Of a DNA stretch of 64,000 nt, positions 54,308 to 63,142 are shown piece after piece. How positions within the stretch are numbered: the first letter of the stretch is position 1; every line of letters begins with the position of its first letter. The translations under genes and the position numbers were made by a program. Source of the stretch: Tectiglobus sp965223355. Lineage in GTDB: Bacteria; Pseudomonadota; Alphaproteobacteria; Rhizobiales; Hyphomicrobiaceae. Location of the stretch: NCBI GenBank assembly GCA_965223355.1, contig CBDCWE010000003.1:682001-746000 (forward strand). Direction: 5' to 3'. The notes under the pieces were generated by a model. That model was not told where the DNA came from, ran no database searches, and saw only the letters and a program-made list of their open reading frames with translations.

Positions 54308-54873
54308 TGTCATCCGCAACCGGAGAGATAAGGGAGGCCGGCGGCGTTGCGCTGCCGGCAACCGTAAAGGTTTGGGACCTGTTCGTCCGGGTCTTTCACT
54401 GGAGCCTCGTTGCCAGTTTTGCCATCGCCTGGATCACTGCCGACGAATGGGATCGACTTCACGAATGGGCCGGATATGCAGCTGTTGCACTCGTGGGTTG
54501 CCGTATTGTCTGGGGCTTTATCGGAACCAAATACGCCCGTTTCAGCGATTTCGTCCGCTCGCCTTTCGCAATGTTCGGCTATCTCCGAGATGTCCTTCGT
54601 GGCCAAGAACGCCGCTACATTGGTCACAATCCGGCCGGTGGAGCGATGATCCTTGCCTTGCTCGCAGGCATCATCGGCCTTGGGCTGACGGGATGGATGA
54701 TGACGACCAATGCCTTCTGGGGTGTCGAGTGGGTGGAAGAAGTCCACGAAGCACTGGCGAACGGAATGCTGGTTCTTGTCGGTTTGCATGTTGTCGGTGT
54801 TCTGGTCGCCGGTCTGCGACATGGCGAAAATCTCGTAGCAGCCATGTTGACCGGTCATAAGCGACAAGACTGA
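54307..54873 (+). CDS. Cytochrome b561-type membrane protein
   Basis: A 188-aa four-helix di-heme b-type cytochrome (Ni/Fe-hydrogenase b-subunit-like family). Candidate heme ligands are His in 'RVFHWSLVASFAIAW', 'DRLHEWAGYAAVALVG' and the C-terminal 'VEEVHEALANGML' and 'LVGLHVVGVLVAGL'. It would carry electrons between the quinone pool and a periplasmic partner, here presumably the c-type cytochrome encoded next. It overlaps the PepSY gene by one base and precedes the cytochrome c gene by one. Confidence 0.9.
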   Translation: MSSATGEIREAGGVALPATVKVWDLFVRVFHWSLVASFAIAWITADEWDRLHEWAGYAAVALVGCRIVWGFIGTKYARFSDFVRSPFAMFGYLRDVLRGQERRYIGHNPAGGAMILALLAGIIGLGLTGWMMTTNAFWGVEWVEEVHEALANGMLVLVGLHVVGVLVAGLRHGENLVAAMLTGHKRQD

Positions 54874-54874
54874 G

Positions 54875-55084
54875 ATGGGTCGGGATATGGAACTTCGAAC
54901 AAGAACATCGCTCGGTAATATGGTCGCGCTCATCGCCATCTTGGCTGGTTCTTGTATCGCCTACGCCCAGAGCCTCGATCCGCATCGGCTCTACAAAGAG
55001 CGATGCGCCAAATGCCATACCATTCACGCTGGCGACTTCATCCACGAAAGCCTTATCCGTTCTGGCGGCAAAATCATCGGATGA
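54875..55084 (+). pseudogene. Truncated c-type cytochrome
   Basis: 69 aa: a signal peptide ('MVALIAILAGSCIAYA') then a single heme site CAKCH in 'YKERCAKCHTIHAGDF' and a short helix 'IHESLIRSGGKIIG' before an early stop. A usable class I cytochrome c needs a distal Met ligand some 40-60 residues further on, which is missing. The stop lies only ten bases before the inverted copy of the kinase gene end, so the gene was probably cut by the rearrangement at that point. A short protein that still binds heme cannot be excluded. Confidence 0.7.
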
Positions 55085-55094
55085 AAAACATACG

Positions 55095-55135
55095 TGTTCC
55101 GTGTCAGAACCAAGCGCACGAATGATTTGATTGCG
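55095..55135 (+). repeat. Inverted 41-bp copy of the histidine kinase gene 3' end
   Basis: It matches the complement of 51383-51423 at 40 of 41 positions and reads 'CSVSEPSARMI' plus stop on the plus strand. Directly outside both copies lies a GGGCTGGTATRAC direct repeat (51368-51380 and 55136-55147). The pair of repeats bounds the whole PepSY/kinase/cytochrome module. Confidence 0.88.
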
Positions 55136-55177
55136 GGCTGGTATGACGTGCCAACCGGCCGGCCGCTGTCGGGTCCG

Positions 55178-56080
55178 TCAGGACTGTAGAAATTCCAGGA
55201 TTGCCGCGGCCGTCGCTTGCGGGTTCTCTTCCGCGAGGAAGTGTCCCGACACGATCTCTTGTCCGGCGACATCGTTACACCAGCGCTGCCAGGTCTCGAG
55301 TGTCGCGACATTGCCGCGCCCGAGATAGTCCGATCCCCAAAGCACGAGCGTCTTGGCGGCAATCTTCCGGTTATCCGCACGATCGGCCTGATCGGCTTTG
55401 CGGTCGTAAGTGGCGCCGGCACGATAGTCCTCACAAACGGCGTGGATGCGCCGGGGATCGGCCAACAACGCTCGGTAGTGCACCAGCGCGTCGGGGTCGA
55501 TCGCAGCGAGCGTCTTGTCCCGGGTCCAGCTGGCGATCGTGTAATCGAGATAATAATCGCCATTGCTGCCAATCAGCGTCTCGGGCAACGACCGGGGCTG
55601 CGCCAGGAACTGCCAGTGATAGGTCGTGAGTGCCCGATCGGCGTCCATTGCGTCCCACTGCTCGATGGTCGGCACGATGTCGAGCAGGATCAGCCTGTCG
55701 ACCGCCGCCGGCGTATCGAGTGCCAAACGATAGGCAACTCGACCGCCGCGGTCATGGCCCATGACATGGAACTTGTCGTGGCCGAGCTTGCGCATGACTT
55801 GCACGCCATCGCGCGCCATAGTGCGCTTTGAGTATTGCACGTGGGCGGTGTCGGATGCCGGCACCGAACTCTGCCCATAACCTCTCAGATCCATGGCGAA
55901 CACTTGAAAGTGGGGGCTGAGAAGCGGTGCCAGTCGATGCCAGCAAACGTGGCTTTGCGGGTAGCCGTGCAAGCACAGCAACGCCGGACCGCTGCCGCCC
56001 ACCCGAACGTGAAAGTGCAGCCCGTCGATGTCGACCATGTGGGTTGCAAAACCTGGGAAGAGATCAGCTCGGCCAGCCAT
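55178..56080 (-). CDS. Alpha/beta hydrolase, haloacetate (fluoroacetate) dehalogenase-like
   Basis: A 300-aa hydrolase. The nucleophile Asp is in 'VMGHDRGGRVAYRLALD', the acid Asp in 'LILLDIVPTIEQWD', and the base His in 'VSGHFLAEENP'. The halide-pocket residues known from the Rhodopseudomonas fluoroacetate dehalogenase are kept: His-Trp in 'TYHWQFLAQP' and Tyr in 'CEDYRAGATYD'. The two arginines that bind the carboxylate (HDRGxR) are present. ATG 56080 begins where the family begins. It stands alone; cytoplasmic. Confidence 0.88.
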   Translation of the reverse strand: MAGRADLFPGFATHMVDIDGLHFHVRVGGSGPALLCLHGYPQSHVCWHRLAPLLSPHFQVFAMDLRGYGQSSVPASDTAHVQYSKRTMARDGVQVMRKLGHDKFHVMGHDRGGRVAYRLALDTPAAVDRLILLDIVPTIEQWDAMDADRALTTYHWQFLAQPRSLPETLIGSNGDYYLDYTIASWTRDKTLAAIDPDALVHYRALLADPRRIHAVCEDYRAGATYDRKADQADRADNRKIAAKTLVLWGSDYLGRGNVATLETWQRWCNDVAGQEIVSGHFLAEENPQATAAAILEFLQS

Positions 56081-56136
56081 GCGGTGGGTCCTTAACGATC
56101 GCGGCGCAACGGCGATTGCGCCGACGTTGCGCGTGA

Positions 56137-57417
56137 TCAAGAGCGGATGGTTTCGCGCTGCACCGCCCGCCAACCGATGTCGCGTCGGCAAAATCCGTGT
56201 GGCCAGTCGATCAAATCGATGGCCGAATAAGCCAGGGTTTGTGCTTCCGACACGGTCTTGGCCCGTGCCGTAATGTTGAGCACGCGCCCGCCGTTCGCCA
56301 TCAGGCGGCCGTTCAATTGCGCCGTACCGGCGTGAAAGACCGCGACGTTGTCATCGCCAATAAGCTCGAGGCCTTTGATTTCCGTACCCTTCTTGGGCGC
56401 CTCGGGATAGCCTTCTGCGGCCATCACAACGGTGAGCGCGGCCTCGTCATGCCAGCGCAGTTCAAGGCCGTCGAGACCCCCGTCGCACGTTGCAAGCAGA
56501 GCCGTCAACAGATCCGACTTTAATCGCAGCATCAAGACCTGACATTCCGGATCGCCGAACCGCACGTTGTATTCAATGAGCTGTGGTCCGCTGTCGGTGA
56601 TCATCAGGCCGGCATAGAGCACGCCGCTAAACGGTGTGCCATCGGCCGCCATCCCGCGCACCGTCGGCCAAATGATCTCGTCCATGACCCGCGCGTTGAG
56701 CTCCGGCGTCATGATTGGTGCAGGCGAATAAGCGCCCATGCCGCCCGTGTTGGGTCCGTTTTCCCCATCTCCGACGCGTTTGTGATCCTGCGCGGTGGCC
56801 AGCGCCACTGCGTGATTGCCGTCGACGAGGGCAAAAAAACTCGTCTCCTCCCCGATCAGAAATTCCTCGATCACCACTTCCGAGCCGGCGGCACCGAACG
56901 CACCGTCGAAACAGGCATCAATCGCTTGCGCCGCTTGGGCCTGGTCTTGTGCGATGACAACGCCTTTGCCGGCCGCCAGGCCATCGGCTTTGACGACAAT
57001 GGGAAAGGGGTGATCTGCGGCGTAGGCCTTGGCCTGGCGCGCATTGCCAAAGCGTGCGTAAGATGCGGTCGGTATCGCGTGCCGGCTGCAGAAGTCCTTT
57101 GTAAAGCCCTTGGAGCCCTCCAACCGTGCAGCGGACTTGCTGGGTCCGAACACTTTGATGCCGGCGCTGCTAAGCGAATCGACCACCCCTGCAACCAACG
57201 GTGCTTCGGGCCCGACAACCACAAGTGCAATGGAATTGGCATGGCAAAACCGGGCCAGTGCCGCATGATCGTCTAGATCGAGCGCAACGCAGGTTGCCAG
57301 CTGGCCGATGCCGGCATTGCCCGGCGCACAGTAGAGCTTTTGCAGCAGCGGGCTGGCACTGATCGCCCACGCCAGCGCATGCTCGCGGCCGCCGCCACCG
57401 AGTATCAAGACATTCAT
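56137..57417 (-). CDS. purD: Phosphoribosylamine-glycine ligase
   Basis: A 426-aa GARS enzyme of purine synthesis. 'MNVLILGGGGREHALAWAI' at the N-terminus, 'FGPSKSAARLEGSKGFTKDF', ATP-grasp 'PIVVKADGLAAGKGVVIA' near residue 135 and 'YNVRFGDPECQVLM' are diagnostic. ATG 57417 is the conserved start; the longer ORF adds 13 residues without support. Divergent from xseA with ~240 bp between, which may hold both promoters. Confidence 0.97.
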   Translation of the reverse strand: MNVLILGGGGREHALAWAISASPLLQKLYCAPGNAGIGQLATCVALDLDDHAALARFCHANSIALVVVGPEAPLVAGVVDSLSSAGIKVFGPSKSAARLEGSKGFTKDFCSRHAIPTASYARFGNARQAKAYAADHPFPIVVKADGLAAGKGVVIAQDQAQAAQAIDACFDGAFGAAGSEVVIEEFLIGEETSFFALVDGNHAVALATAQDHKRVGDGENGPNTGGMGAYSPAPIMTPELNARVMDEIIWPTVRGMAADGTPFSGVLYAGLMITDSGPQLIEYNVRFGDPECQVLMLRLKSDLLTALLATCDGGLDGLELRWHDEAALTVVMAAEGYPEAPKKGTEIKGLELIGDDNVAVFHAGTAQLNGRLMANGGRVLNITARAKTVSEAQTLAYSAIDLIDWPHGFCRRDIGWRAVQRETIRS

Positions 57418-57657
57418 CGTCCCTACCCCCAACTCCAGCGCGTTCCGAACAATCACCTGTCAGACTAAACTCGAAACATCCCGCGCCGGCCACCCAAAAA
57501 CCATGATCTCACGGGTTCTCAGGCGGACATGAACTAAATAACAACCATGGCCGGGCTGTGATCACCGCCATCCTCTGTCCAAAACCTTGTGGCACGTGCT
57601 GCAACAAGTGCCCGGTGCTGTATCATTGCAGCATCTATCACACAACGGATCCGATTC

Positions 57658-59304
57658 GTGGCTGATACTGTACCTGAGACAACGCACGACCCGTCGGGGC
57701 GGTCAAATGCGGCGGAATTTTCCGTCTCCGAACTGGCGTCCGCCATCAAGCGCATGCTGGAGGACGGCTTCGGTTACGTGCGCCTGCGCGGCGAGATCTC
57801 CGGGTTCCGGGGGCCGCATTCGTCGGGCCACTGCTACTTCGGCTTGAAAGACGAGCGCGCAAAGATCGACGCGGTGATCTGGCGCGGTGTTTACGGCAAG
57901 CTCAAGATCAAGCCCGAGGAGGGTATGGAGGTCATCGCCCGGGGGCGTATTACAACCTATCCCAACTCCTCCAAATACCAGATCGTTATCGAAGCGCTTG
58001 AGCCGGCCGGCGTTGGCGCGTTGATGGCGTTGCTCGAAGAACGCAAGAAGACGCTTGCAGCCGAAGGCTTGTTTGACGACGACCGCAAACGACCGTTGCC
58101 GTTTCTGCCGCGGGTGGTCGGCATTGTCACCTCGCCGACCGGTGCCGTCATCCGCGATATGCTGCACGGGTTTCACGAGCGCTTCCCCGCCCATGTCGTG
58201 ATCTGGCCGGTGCGCGTGCAGGGCGAGGACAGTGCGGCCGAAATTGCAACCGCGATTCGCGGCTTCAATGCCTTGACGCCGGGTGGGCGCTTTGCCAGGC
58301 CGGACGTATTGATTGTCGCGCGCGGCGGCGGCAGTCTCGAGGATCTTTGGAGTTTCAATGAAGAACGCGTCGTACGTGCCGCTGCCGACAGCGAAATTCC
58401 TTTGATTTCGGCGGTCGGCCACGAGACCGACTGGACCCTGCTCGACCTCGTCGCCGATGCCCGCGCACCAACTCCGACTAAGGCGGCGGAGTGGGCGGTG
58501 CCGAAGTTCGGCGAGTTGATGGGGCAAGCGGAGGAGTTAGGCCAGCGCTTGAAGACCGGCGCGCGCCGGTGCCTCGAGAGTGCGCGAGCGCATTTGCGCG
58601 CTGCCGCGCGTGGTCTGCCGCGGCTTGGCGATCTTGTGGCCCTGCCCCGGCAGCGCTTCGATGCCGTCGAGCGTCGCTTGGCACAGGGCCTGCTTGGCAA
58701 TACGCGTGCCCACGGCCTGGCGCTGAGCCGCGTTGCAAGTCGTCTGCGCCCGGGCCTGCTGTCTGCGAAGTGCGCCATGACCCGCGCGCAGATCGACCTA
58801 TTGCACCGGCGCAACGCCGATAGCTTCGCCCAGTCGACCAACCGTCACCGCGCGCGCCTACTGGCAACCGGCGGGCGGTTGCGTCTCGACCTGATCAACA
58901 ACCGGTGTGCGCTGGCAAGAGCGCGCCAGACCACCATCGCGGCCGACTTCGGACGGGCCTTCCGCCAGCGGCTCGGTGACTGGCGAACGCATCTCGATGG
59001 GACTGCCAAGCTGCTCTCGACGCTGGGCTATCATAGCGTGCTGGCGCGAGGGTTTGCGGTGGTGCGTGATCGCAGCGGGCAGATGGTGCGCACACGGGCC
59101 GAGATCTCGCCCGGCATGGCCCTCGAAATTGAGCTGCGGGATGGAACAATCGACGTCCAGGCCCGCGGCTCCGGTGCCGATGCTGGCGATGGCGATGGCG
59201 GTGGCGACAAGCGCAGACCGCAGGCACGACCCAAACCGGGAACGGTCCGCGCCACCGTCAAGATTGGCGACAAATCAGGCAGTGGTCAGGGCTCGCTGTT
59301 TTGA
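57658..59304 (+). CDS. xseA: Exodeoxyribonuclease VII large subunit
   Basis: A 548-aa subunit of exonuclease VII. N-terminal OB-fold 'EFSVSELASAIKRMLEDGFG' with 'VRLRGEISGFRGPHSSGHCY', then the catalytic domain 'VGIVTSPTGAVIRDML' and 'DVLIVARGGGSLEDLWSFN' and 'SAVGHETDWTLLDLVADARA'. A long helical region precedes the C-terminal 'GSGQGSLF'. I favour the GTG at 57658; the frame is open further up to 57589. xseB is not in the window. A Gly/Asp-rich stretch (about residues 500-515) looks like local slippage. Confidence 0.94.
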   Translation: MADTVPETTHDPSGRSNAAEFSVSELASAIKRMLEDGFGYVRLRGEISGFRGPHSSGHCYFGLKDERAKIDAVIWRGVYGKLKIKPEEGMEVIARGRITTYPNSSKYQIVIEALEPAGVGALMALLEERKKTLAAEGLFDDDRKRPLPFLPRVVGIVTSPTGAVIRDMLHGFHERFPAHVVIWPVRVQGEDSAAEIATAIRGFNALTPGGRFARPDVLIVARGGGSLEDLWSFNEERVVRAAADSEIPLISAVGHETDWTLLDLVADARAPTPTKAAEWAVPKFGELMGQAEELGQRLKTGARRCLESARAHLRAAARGLPRLGDLVALPRQRFDAVERRLAQGLLGNTRAHGLALSRVASRLRPGLLSAKCAMTRAQIDLLHRRNADSFAQSTNRHRARLLATGGRLRLDLINNRCALARARQTTIAADFGRAFRQRLGDWRTHLDGTAKLLSTLGYHSVLARGFAVVRDRSGQMVRTRAEISPGMALEIELRDGTIDVQARGSGADAGDGDGGGDKRRPQARPKPGTVRATVKIGDKSGSGQGSLF

Positions 59305-59340
59305 GTATCAATCGAGCGAAGGCGACGAACGAGGGTTGCA

Positions 59341-59565
59341 ATGAACCGGATTGAGCGACCGCTGGGGTTTGCGAGCGAAGCGCGCATCAAATATCGCGAT
59401 TCCGAGTTCCAGGTGTTGGCGCCCGGCGACTTTGTCAGATGCGCGGTGACCGCCAAACCTATTCCGTTGTCAGAGCTCAAGTATTGGAGCGTCGAACGCC
59501 AGGAACCCTATTTCTCTGCCGAGGTTTCGGTGCAGCGCTTTGCGGCGTTGAGAGCACAACGTTGA
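59341..59565 (+). CDS. DUF2093 family protein
   Basis: A 74-aa protein of unknown function, recognised by 'ARIKYRDSEFQVLAPGDFV' and 'IPLSELKYWSVERQEPYFSA'. In alphaproteobacteria it regularly follows xseA, as here (36 bp apart), and the lpxK-waaA pair faces it. No signal or membrane helix, so cytoplasmic. Function not known. Confidence 0.9.
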   Translation: MNRIERPLGFASEARIKYRDSEFQVLAPGDFVRCAVTAKPIPLSELKYWSVERQEPYFSAEVSVQRFAALRAQR

Positions 59566-59575
59566 CATCGCCGTT

Positions 59576-60625
59576 TTAGCCGTCCGATCGCGCCTTGTCA
59601 GCGCGGTCGCGATGGCGTGCGACCGCCGCCCCGACCAGGTCCAGCAAGCGGTTGTCATGGCGCTCCTCGAATGCCAGCCGGATTTTGAGCACCCGTGTTG
59701 CCGCGGCCAACGTTGCCGCATGGCCGGTATGGCCGGCAAGGCGCGCGAAATCTTTCTCCGTCGTTACCAGTGCGGCGGCGTGGACGCGGGCTCTCGTCAG
59801 CAGCCGCTCGGCATCGTCCTGTGAGAACGGATGGTGGTCGGCAAACGCAATTGTTTCGACCAGTTCGCCGCCGCCATCGCGCAGTAGGGCGAAAAAGCGC
59901 TCCGGGTGACCGATCCCGGCAAAGGCCACAAGCCGCTGCGCGCGCAGCCAGCCCAGATCACCGACCGGTTCCGGCGCAGCGCGCATGACCGGGCAGGAGG
60001 CGCCCTCCAGACCTGCCGGCAGGCTCTGTCGCCCGCCTCCGATCAGCACGATCGCGCCGACCAGCCCGAGCTGCTCGTATAGCGGTGCGCGCAGCGGGCC
60101 GGACGGAATGACATGACCGTTGCCGAACCCGCGCGCGCCATCGACAACCGCGATCGACAGGGTCTTGGCAAGTTTCGGGTTTTGCAGTCCGTCATCCATG
60201 ATGATGACGGTCCCCAACTGCCGCTGTTCGATAAATCGCGCTCCCAATACGCGATCGCGGGCGATGACGGTTGTTTGGTGTTGCGCCAGCAACAGAGGTT
60301 CATCACCGGTTTGCGCTGCCGAACTGCTTTTGGGGTCGACCAGATGCGGACCTCTGAGGCTGCCGCCATAGCCACGCGATAGGACGACCGGCGTCTCGCC
60401 AGATCGGCGCAGGCGATCACCGAGCATGACGGCAAGCGGCGTCTTACCAGTGCCGCCGGCGGTAAAATTGCCAATGCAGATGACCGGCAACTTGGAACGG
60501 TACTTCGGGCCGTCGCGCAAGCGTCGCGCAGCAACCGCACCGTAGATCTGGCTGAACGGGCGCAACACGATGGCGGGCCAGGCGTTGCGCACGTCATACC
60601 ACCATGACGGCTCGTCAAGAGGCAC
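59576..60625 (-). CDS. lpxK: Tetraacyldisaccharide 4'-kinase
   Basis: A 349-aa membrane-associated kinase that phosphorylates the lipid A disaccharide. N-terminal helix 'AIVLRPFSQIYGAVAA', Walker A 'VICIGNFTAGGTGKTPLAVM' near residue 45, 'VVLSRGYGGSLRGP' and 'IIMDDGLQNPKL' are the family motifs. GTG 60625 is my preferred start: it places the helix where LpxK proteins have it and lies behind AGGG inside the end of waaA (11-bp overlap). The longer ORF adds 29 residues without family support. Confidence 0.93.
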   Translation of the reverse strand: MPLDEPSWWYDVRNAWPAIVLRPFSQIYGAVAARRLRDGPKYRSKLPVICIGNFTAGGTGKTPLAVMLGDRLRRSGETPVVLSRGYGGSLRGPHLVDPKSSSAAQTGDEPLLLAQHQTTVIARDRVLGARFIEQRQLGTVIIMDDGLQNPKLAKTLSIAVVDGARGFGNGHVIPSGPLRAPLYEQLGLVGAIVLIGGGRQSLPAGLEGASCPVMRAAPEPVGDLGWLRAQRLVAFAGIGHPERFFALLRDGGGELVETIAFADHHPFSQDDAERLLTRARVHAAALVTTEKDFARLAGHTGHAATLAAATRVLKIRLAFEERHDNRLLDLVGAAVARHRDRADKARSDG

Positions 60626-61961
60626 AGCCCACACCCTGGTCGCCCGCGCGCAGCAGCGGGGCGAGCGCCTCGACAGTGCGCTCCAGCCCGCCCGCCAGTG
60701 CAGCAATCGCATCGTTCGCGCCGCGCAACAGTTGGCGCCGCTCTGCGTTGTCGCGCAACAGCATCATCACGCTGCCGGCAAGCTCGATCTCGTCGGCCAC
60801 CTCGATTGCGCCGCCCCGCTCGAATAGCATCCGGTATTCATTGGCGAAATTCGAATGCTCCGGGCCCGTCAGAACGGTCGTTTCGAACCGCACTGCTTCA
60901 ATCGGATTCTGGCCACCGCGCCCGCAGAGCGAGCGTCCGATAAAGGCGACGGGGACCACCGAATAGACGAGGCCGAGTTCGCCGATGGTATCGAACACAT
61001 AGATGTCGGTATCTTCGACGGGCACGTCGCCGGCGCTGCGCTGCCCGACGTTGAGGTCGGCGTCGCGCCCGAGGGCGGCAATTGTGGCGCCGCGATCGGG
61101 ATGGCGCGGTGCAATGATCGTCAGCAGGCCCGGATGGTCGGGTTTGAGCCGCGCATGCGCCGCAATCACGACGTCATCTTCACCGGCATGCGTGCTGGTT
61201 GCCGACCATACCGGACGGTCACCAATCACCGCAGTGAGCGCTGCCCGGTCATCCTCATCCACCGGCAGTTTCGGCGCATCGACCTTGATGTTGCCGGTCG
61301 AGCGCACATCGCGCGCACCAAGCTCGCGAAATTTCTCGGCCAGATCCTCGTTCTGCGCCAAAACCAGGCTGAGACGGTTGAACAGCGGCAACGCCAGGCT
61401 CTCGTTACTGGACCATCTGCGGAACGACTTTTCCGACAATCGCCCGTTCACAATGGCCAGCGGGATGCCGCGCTCATAGCAATCGAGGATCGTGTTCGGC
61501 CAGATCTCCGATTCCGTCAGCACGGCGAGGTTCGGGCGCCAGTGATCAAGAAACTGGCGGACATATTGTGGCGCATCAAGCGGTGCAAACTGATGAATAT
61601 GGGCGGCGGCGAGACGTTCGCCTGCCAGCTTTGCCGATGTCACCGTGCCGGTCGTCATCAAAAACCGCACATCGGGATGCGCGCCATGCAGCTGATCGAT
61701 CAGCGGCAATACGGCGTTGGTCTCGCCAACGCTGGCGGCGTGGATCCAGCACAGCGTTCCCTCCGGTCGGCCAACCGAGGCGATGCCGAGCCGTTCCCCC
61801 CGTCGCTGCGGGTCTTCCTTGCCGCGGCTCTCGCGGTGACGCAGGATCAGCGGCGCTGCCGGTGCCACCAAGCGCGTGGTCATCCGATAGGTCGCAAGCT
61901 TGAGCCCTGTCTGTTCGACAGCGGCGCTGCCGGGACGAGCGGTCTCGCCGGACTTCTTCAT
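60615..61961 (-). CDS. waaA: 3-deoxy-D-manno-octulosonic acid transferase
   Basis: A 448-aa GT-B fold glycosyltransferase adding Kdo to lipid IV-A at the cytoplasmic face of the inner membrane. 'CWIHAASVGETNAVLPLI' (acceptor-site Glu) near residue 70, 'LAVLTESEIWPNTILDC', 'IKVDAPKLPVDED' and 'GRSLCGRGGQNPIEAVRF' follow the family order. It is slightly longer than the E. coli enzyme, with a charged N-terminal tail. It is co-transcribed with lpxK. Confidence 0.95.
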   Translation of the reverse strand: MKKSGETARPGSAAVEQTGLKLATYRMTTRLVAPAAPLILRHRESRGKEDPQRRGERLGIASVGRPEGTLCWIHAASVGETNAVLPLIDQLHGAHPDVRFLMTTGTVTSAKLAGERLAAAHIHQFAPLDAPQYVRQFLDHWRPNLAVLTESEIWPNTILDCYERGIPLAIVNGRLSEKSFRRWSSNESLALPLFNRLSLVLAQNEDLAEKFRELGARDVRSTGNIKVDAPKLPVDEDDRAALTAVIGDRPVWSATSTHAGEDDVVIAAHARLKPDHPGLLTIIAPRHPDRGATIAALGRDADLNVGQRSAGDVPVEDTDIYVFDTIGELGLVYSVVPVAFIGRSLCGRGGQNPIEAVRFETTVLTGPEHSNFANEYRMLFERGGAIEVADEIELAGSVMMLLRDNAERRQLLRGANDAIAALAGGLERTVEALAPLLRAGDQGVGCAS

Positions 61962-62349
61962 CGCAATCGCACCAACACTCCTGGCAGCTTACCTGGCAGC
62001 TTAATTTCGCCTCTTCGTTTAAGCACTTTCCTTGAACCTGTCGACTTACAGCGGTCGTCTCGCGTTCTGATCGTCTACCGTGATCGATTGAACGCGCCCT
62101 GACGATCCTAACCATAACAGGTGGGGCTTTCGGACGCATCGCCATTGCATGACGCATCTCGCCAGATAGGTGGCGCAATCAACAGAAATCGATCGGCTGG
62201 CGTGGCGAAGATCGCGGATTGGCGGGTCAATGGTTGAAGGCGGCGGCAAGAGCGGATAAGCAGCGCCTACCAATTGGCGAGATTAACGAATCAGAAGCAC
62301 TCTGCACGAGCAGTTCCGCGCAATGGCAGGTAACCATCTACAAGGCTGA
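61962..62349. other. waaA-phosphatase divergent spacer, nothing recognised
   Basis: 388 bp without a convincing gene; it must contain the promoters of waaA-lpxK and the phosphatase gene. A small direct repeat (CTGGCAGCTTA) is at 61981-62003. No riboswitch-like fold was evident by eye. Confidence 0.4.
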
Positions 62350-63090
62350 ATGGCGAAGTTTGCAAAACCATTGCGAAGTGCTCTGAAGCGGGTTGGCGTC
62401 AGCGCCCGGCGCGGCGCCGTGGCGCACGCGCCAGACTGGTTGAAGCGCAGCCTCGGCCCGGTCGTCAGCTATCTCGACATGCTGTTCGTCGACCACGGAA
62501 TATTCCGCGTCATCTACCTGAACAAGCACCGCATTGCCGGCACCGACGGCTGGCGCGCAGCCCAACCCACGCCGCATCAGGTTGCGCGCCTGGCGCGGTC
62601 TGGTGTCAAAACGATCGTCAATCTCAGAGGCGAGCGATTGTGCGGCAGCTATTGGCTCGAAACCGCCGCCTGTGCACGCCATGGCGTCAAGCTCGAGAAC
62701 TTCCAGGTCCGCTCGCGCGCTGCCCCGACACGCGCCGAGCTTCACGGCGCACGCGATCTGTTCGAACGGATTGAATACCCCATGTTGATGCACTGCAAGT
62801 CTGGTGCAGATCGTGTCGGCATGATGAGCACGCTGTTTCTCCATGTTCGCCATGGCGTTCCGATCGCCGAGGCCACTGCGCAACTGTCACTCAAATACGG
62901 TCATATCCGCCAGGCCGACACCGGCGTCCTGGACCATTTCTTTGAATGCTATCTCGATTACAACGACAAAACGCCGATCAAGTTTTTCGACTGGGTGGAC
63001 ACCGTCTACGATCCGCAAGAGGTCGGCCAGACGTTTAACGCCAACGGCTTTGCGAACCGGATCGTCAACTCGGTGTTACGGCGCGAATAG
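62350..63090 (+). CDS. Dual-specificity/tyrosine phosphatase-like protein
   Basis: A 246-aa cytoplasmic phosphatase. The P-loop Cys-x5-Arg is in 'MLMHCKSGADRVGMMSTL' near residue 143, with the upstream 'VKTIVNLRGE' strand and general-acid region typical of DSP/Siw14-like enzymes. C-terminal part 'YNDKTPIKFFDWVDTVYD' is common to homologues placed beside lipopolysaccharide genes in alphaproteobacteria. The substrate may be a phosphoprotein, inositol phosphate or lipid intermediate. Context between waaA and an MsbA-type exporter suggests cell-envelope control. Confidence 0.88.
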   Translation: MAKFAKPLRSALKRVGVSARRGAVAHAPDWLKRSLGPVVSYLDMLFVDHGIFRVIYLNKHRIAGTDGWRAAQPTPHQVARLARSGVKTIVNLRGERLCGSYWLETAACARHGVKLENFQVRSRAAPTRAELHGARDLFERIEYPMLMHCKSGADRVGMMSTLFLHVRHGVPIAEATAQLSLKYGHIRQADTGVLDHFFECYLDYNDKTPIKFFDWVDTVYDPQEVGQTFNANGFANRIVNSVLRRE

Positions 63091-63102
63091 AATAGAAAGT
63101 CT

Positions 63103-63142
63103 CCTCAAGCCTGCCTGCGCCGCGTCGCGGCGCATCGGGGCG
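63103..63142. repeat. Partial relative of repeat D
   Basis: CCTCAAGCCTGCCTGCGCCG followed by a GCGTCGCGGCGC palindrome and GGGGCG resembles the first 40 bp of the repeats at 36050 and 50195. It lies between two convergent stops, as expected for a terminator. Confidence 0.4.
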
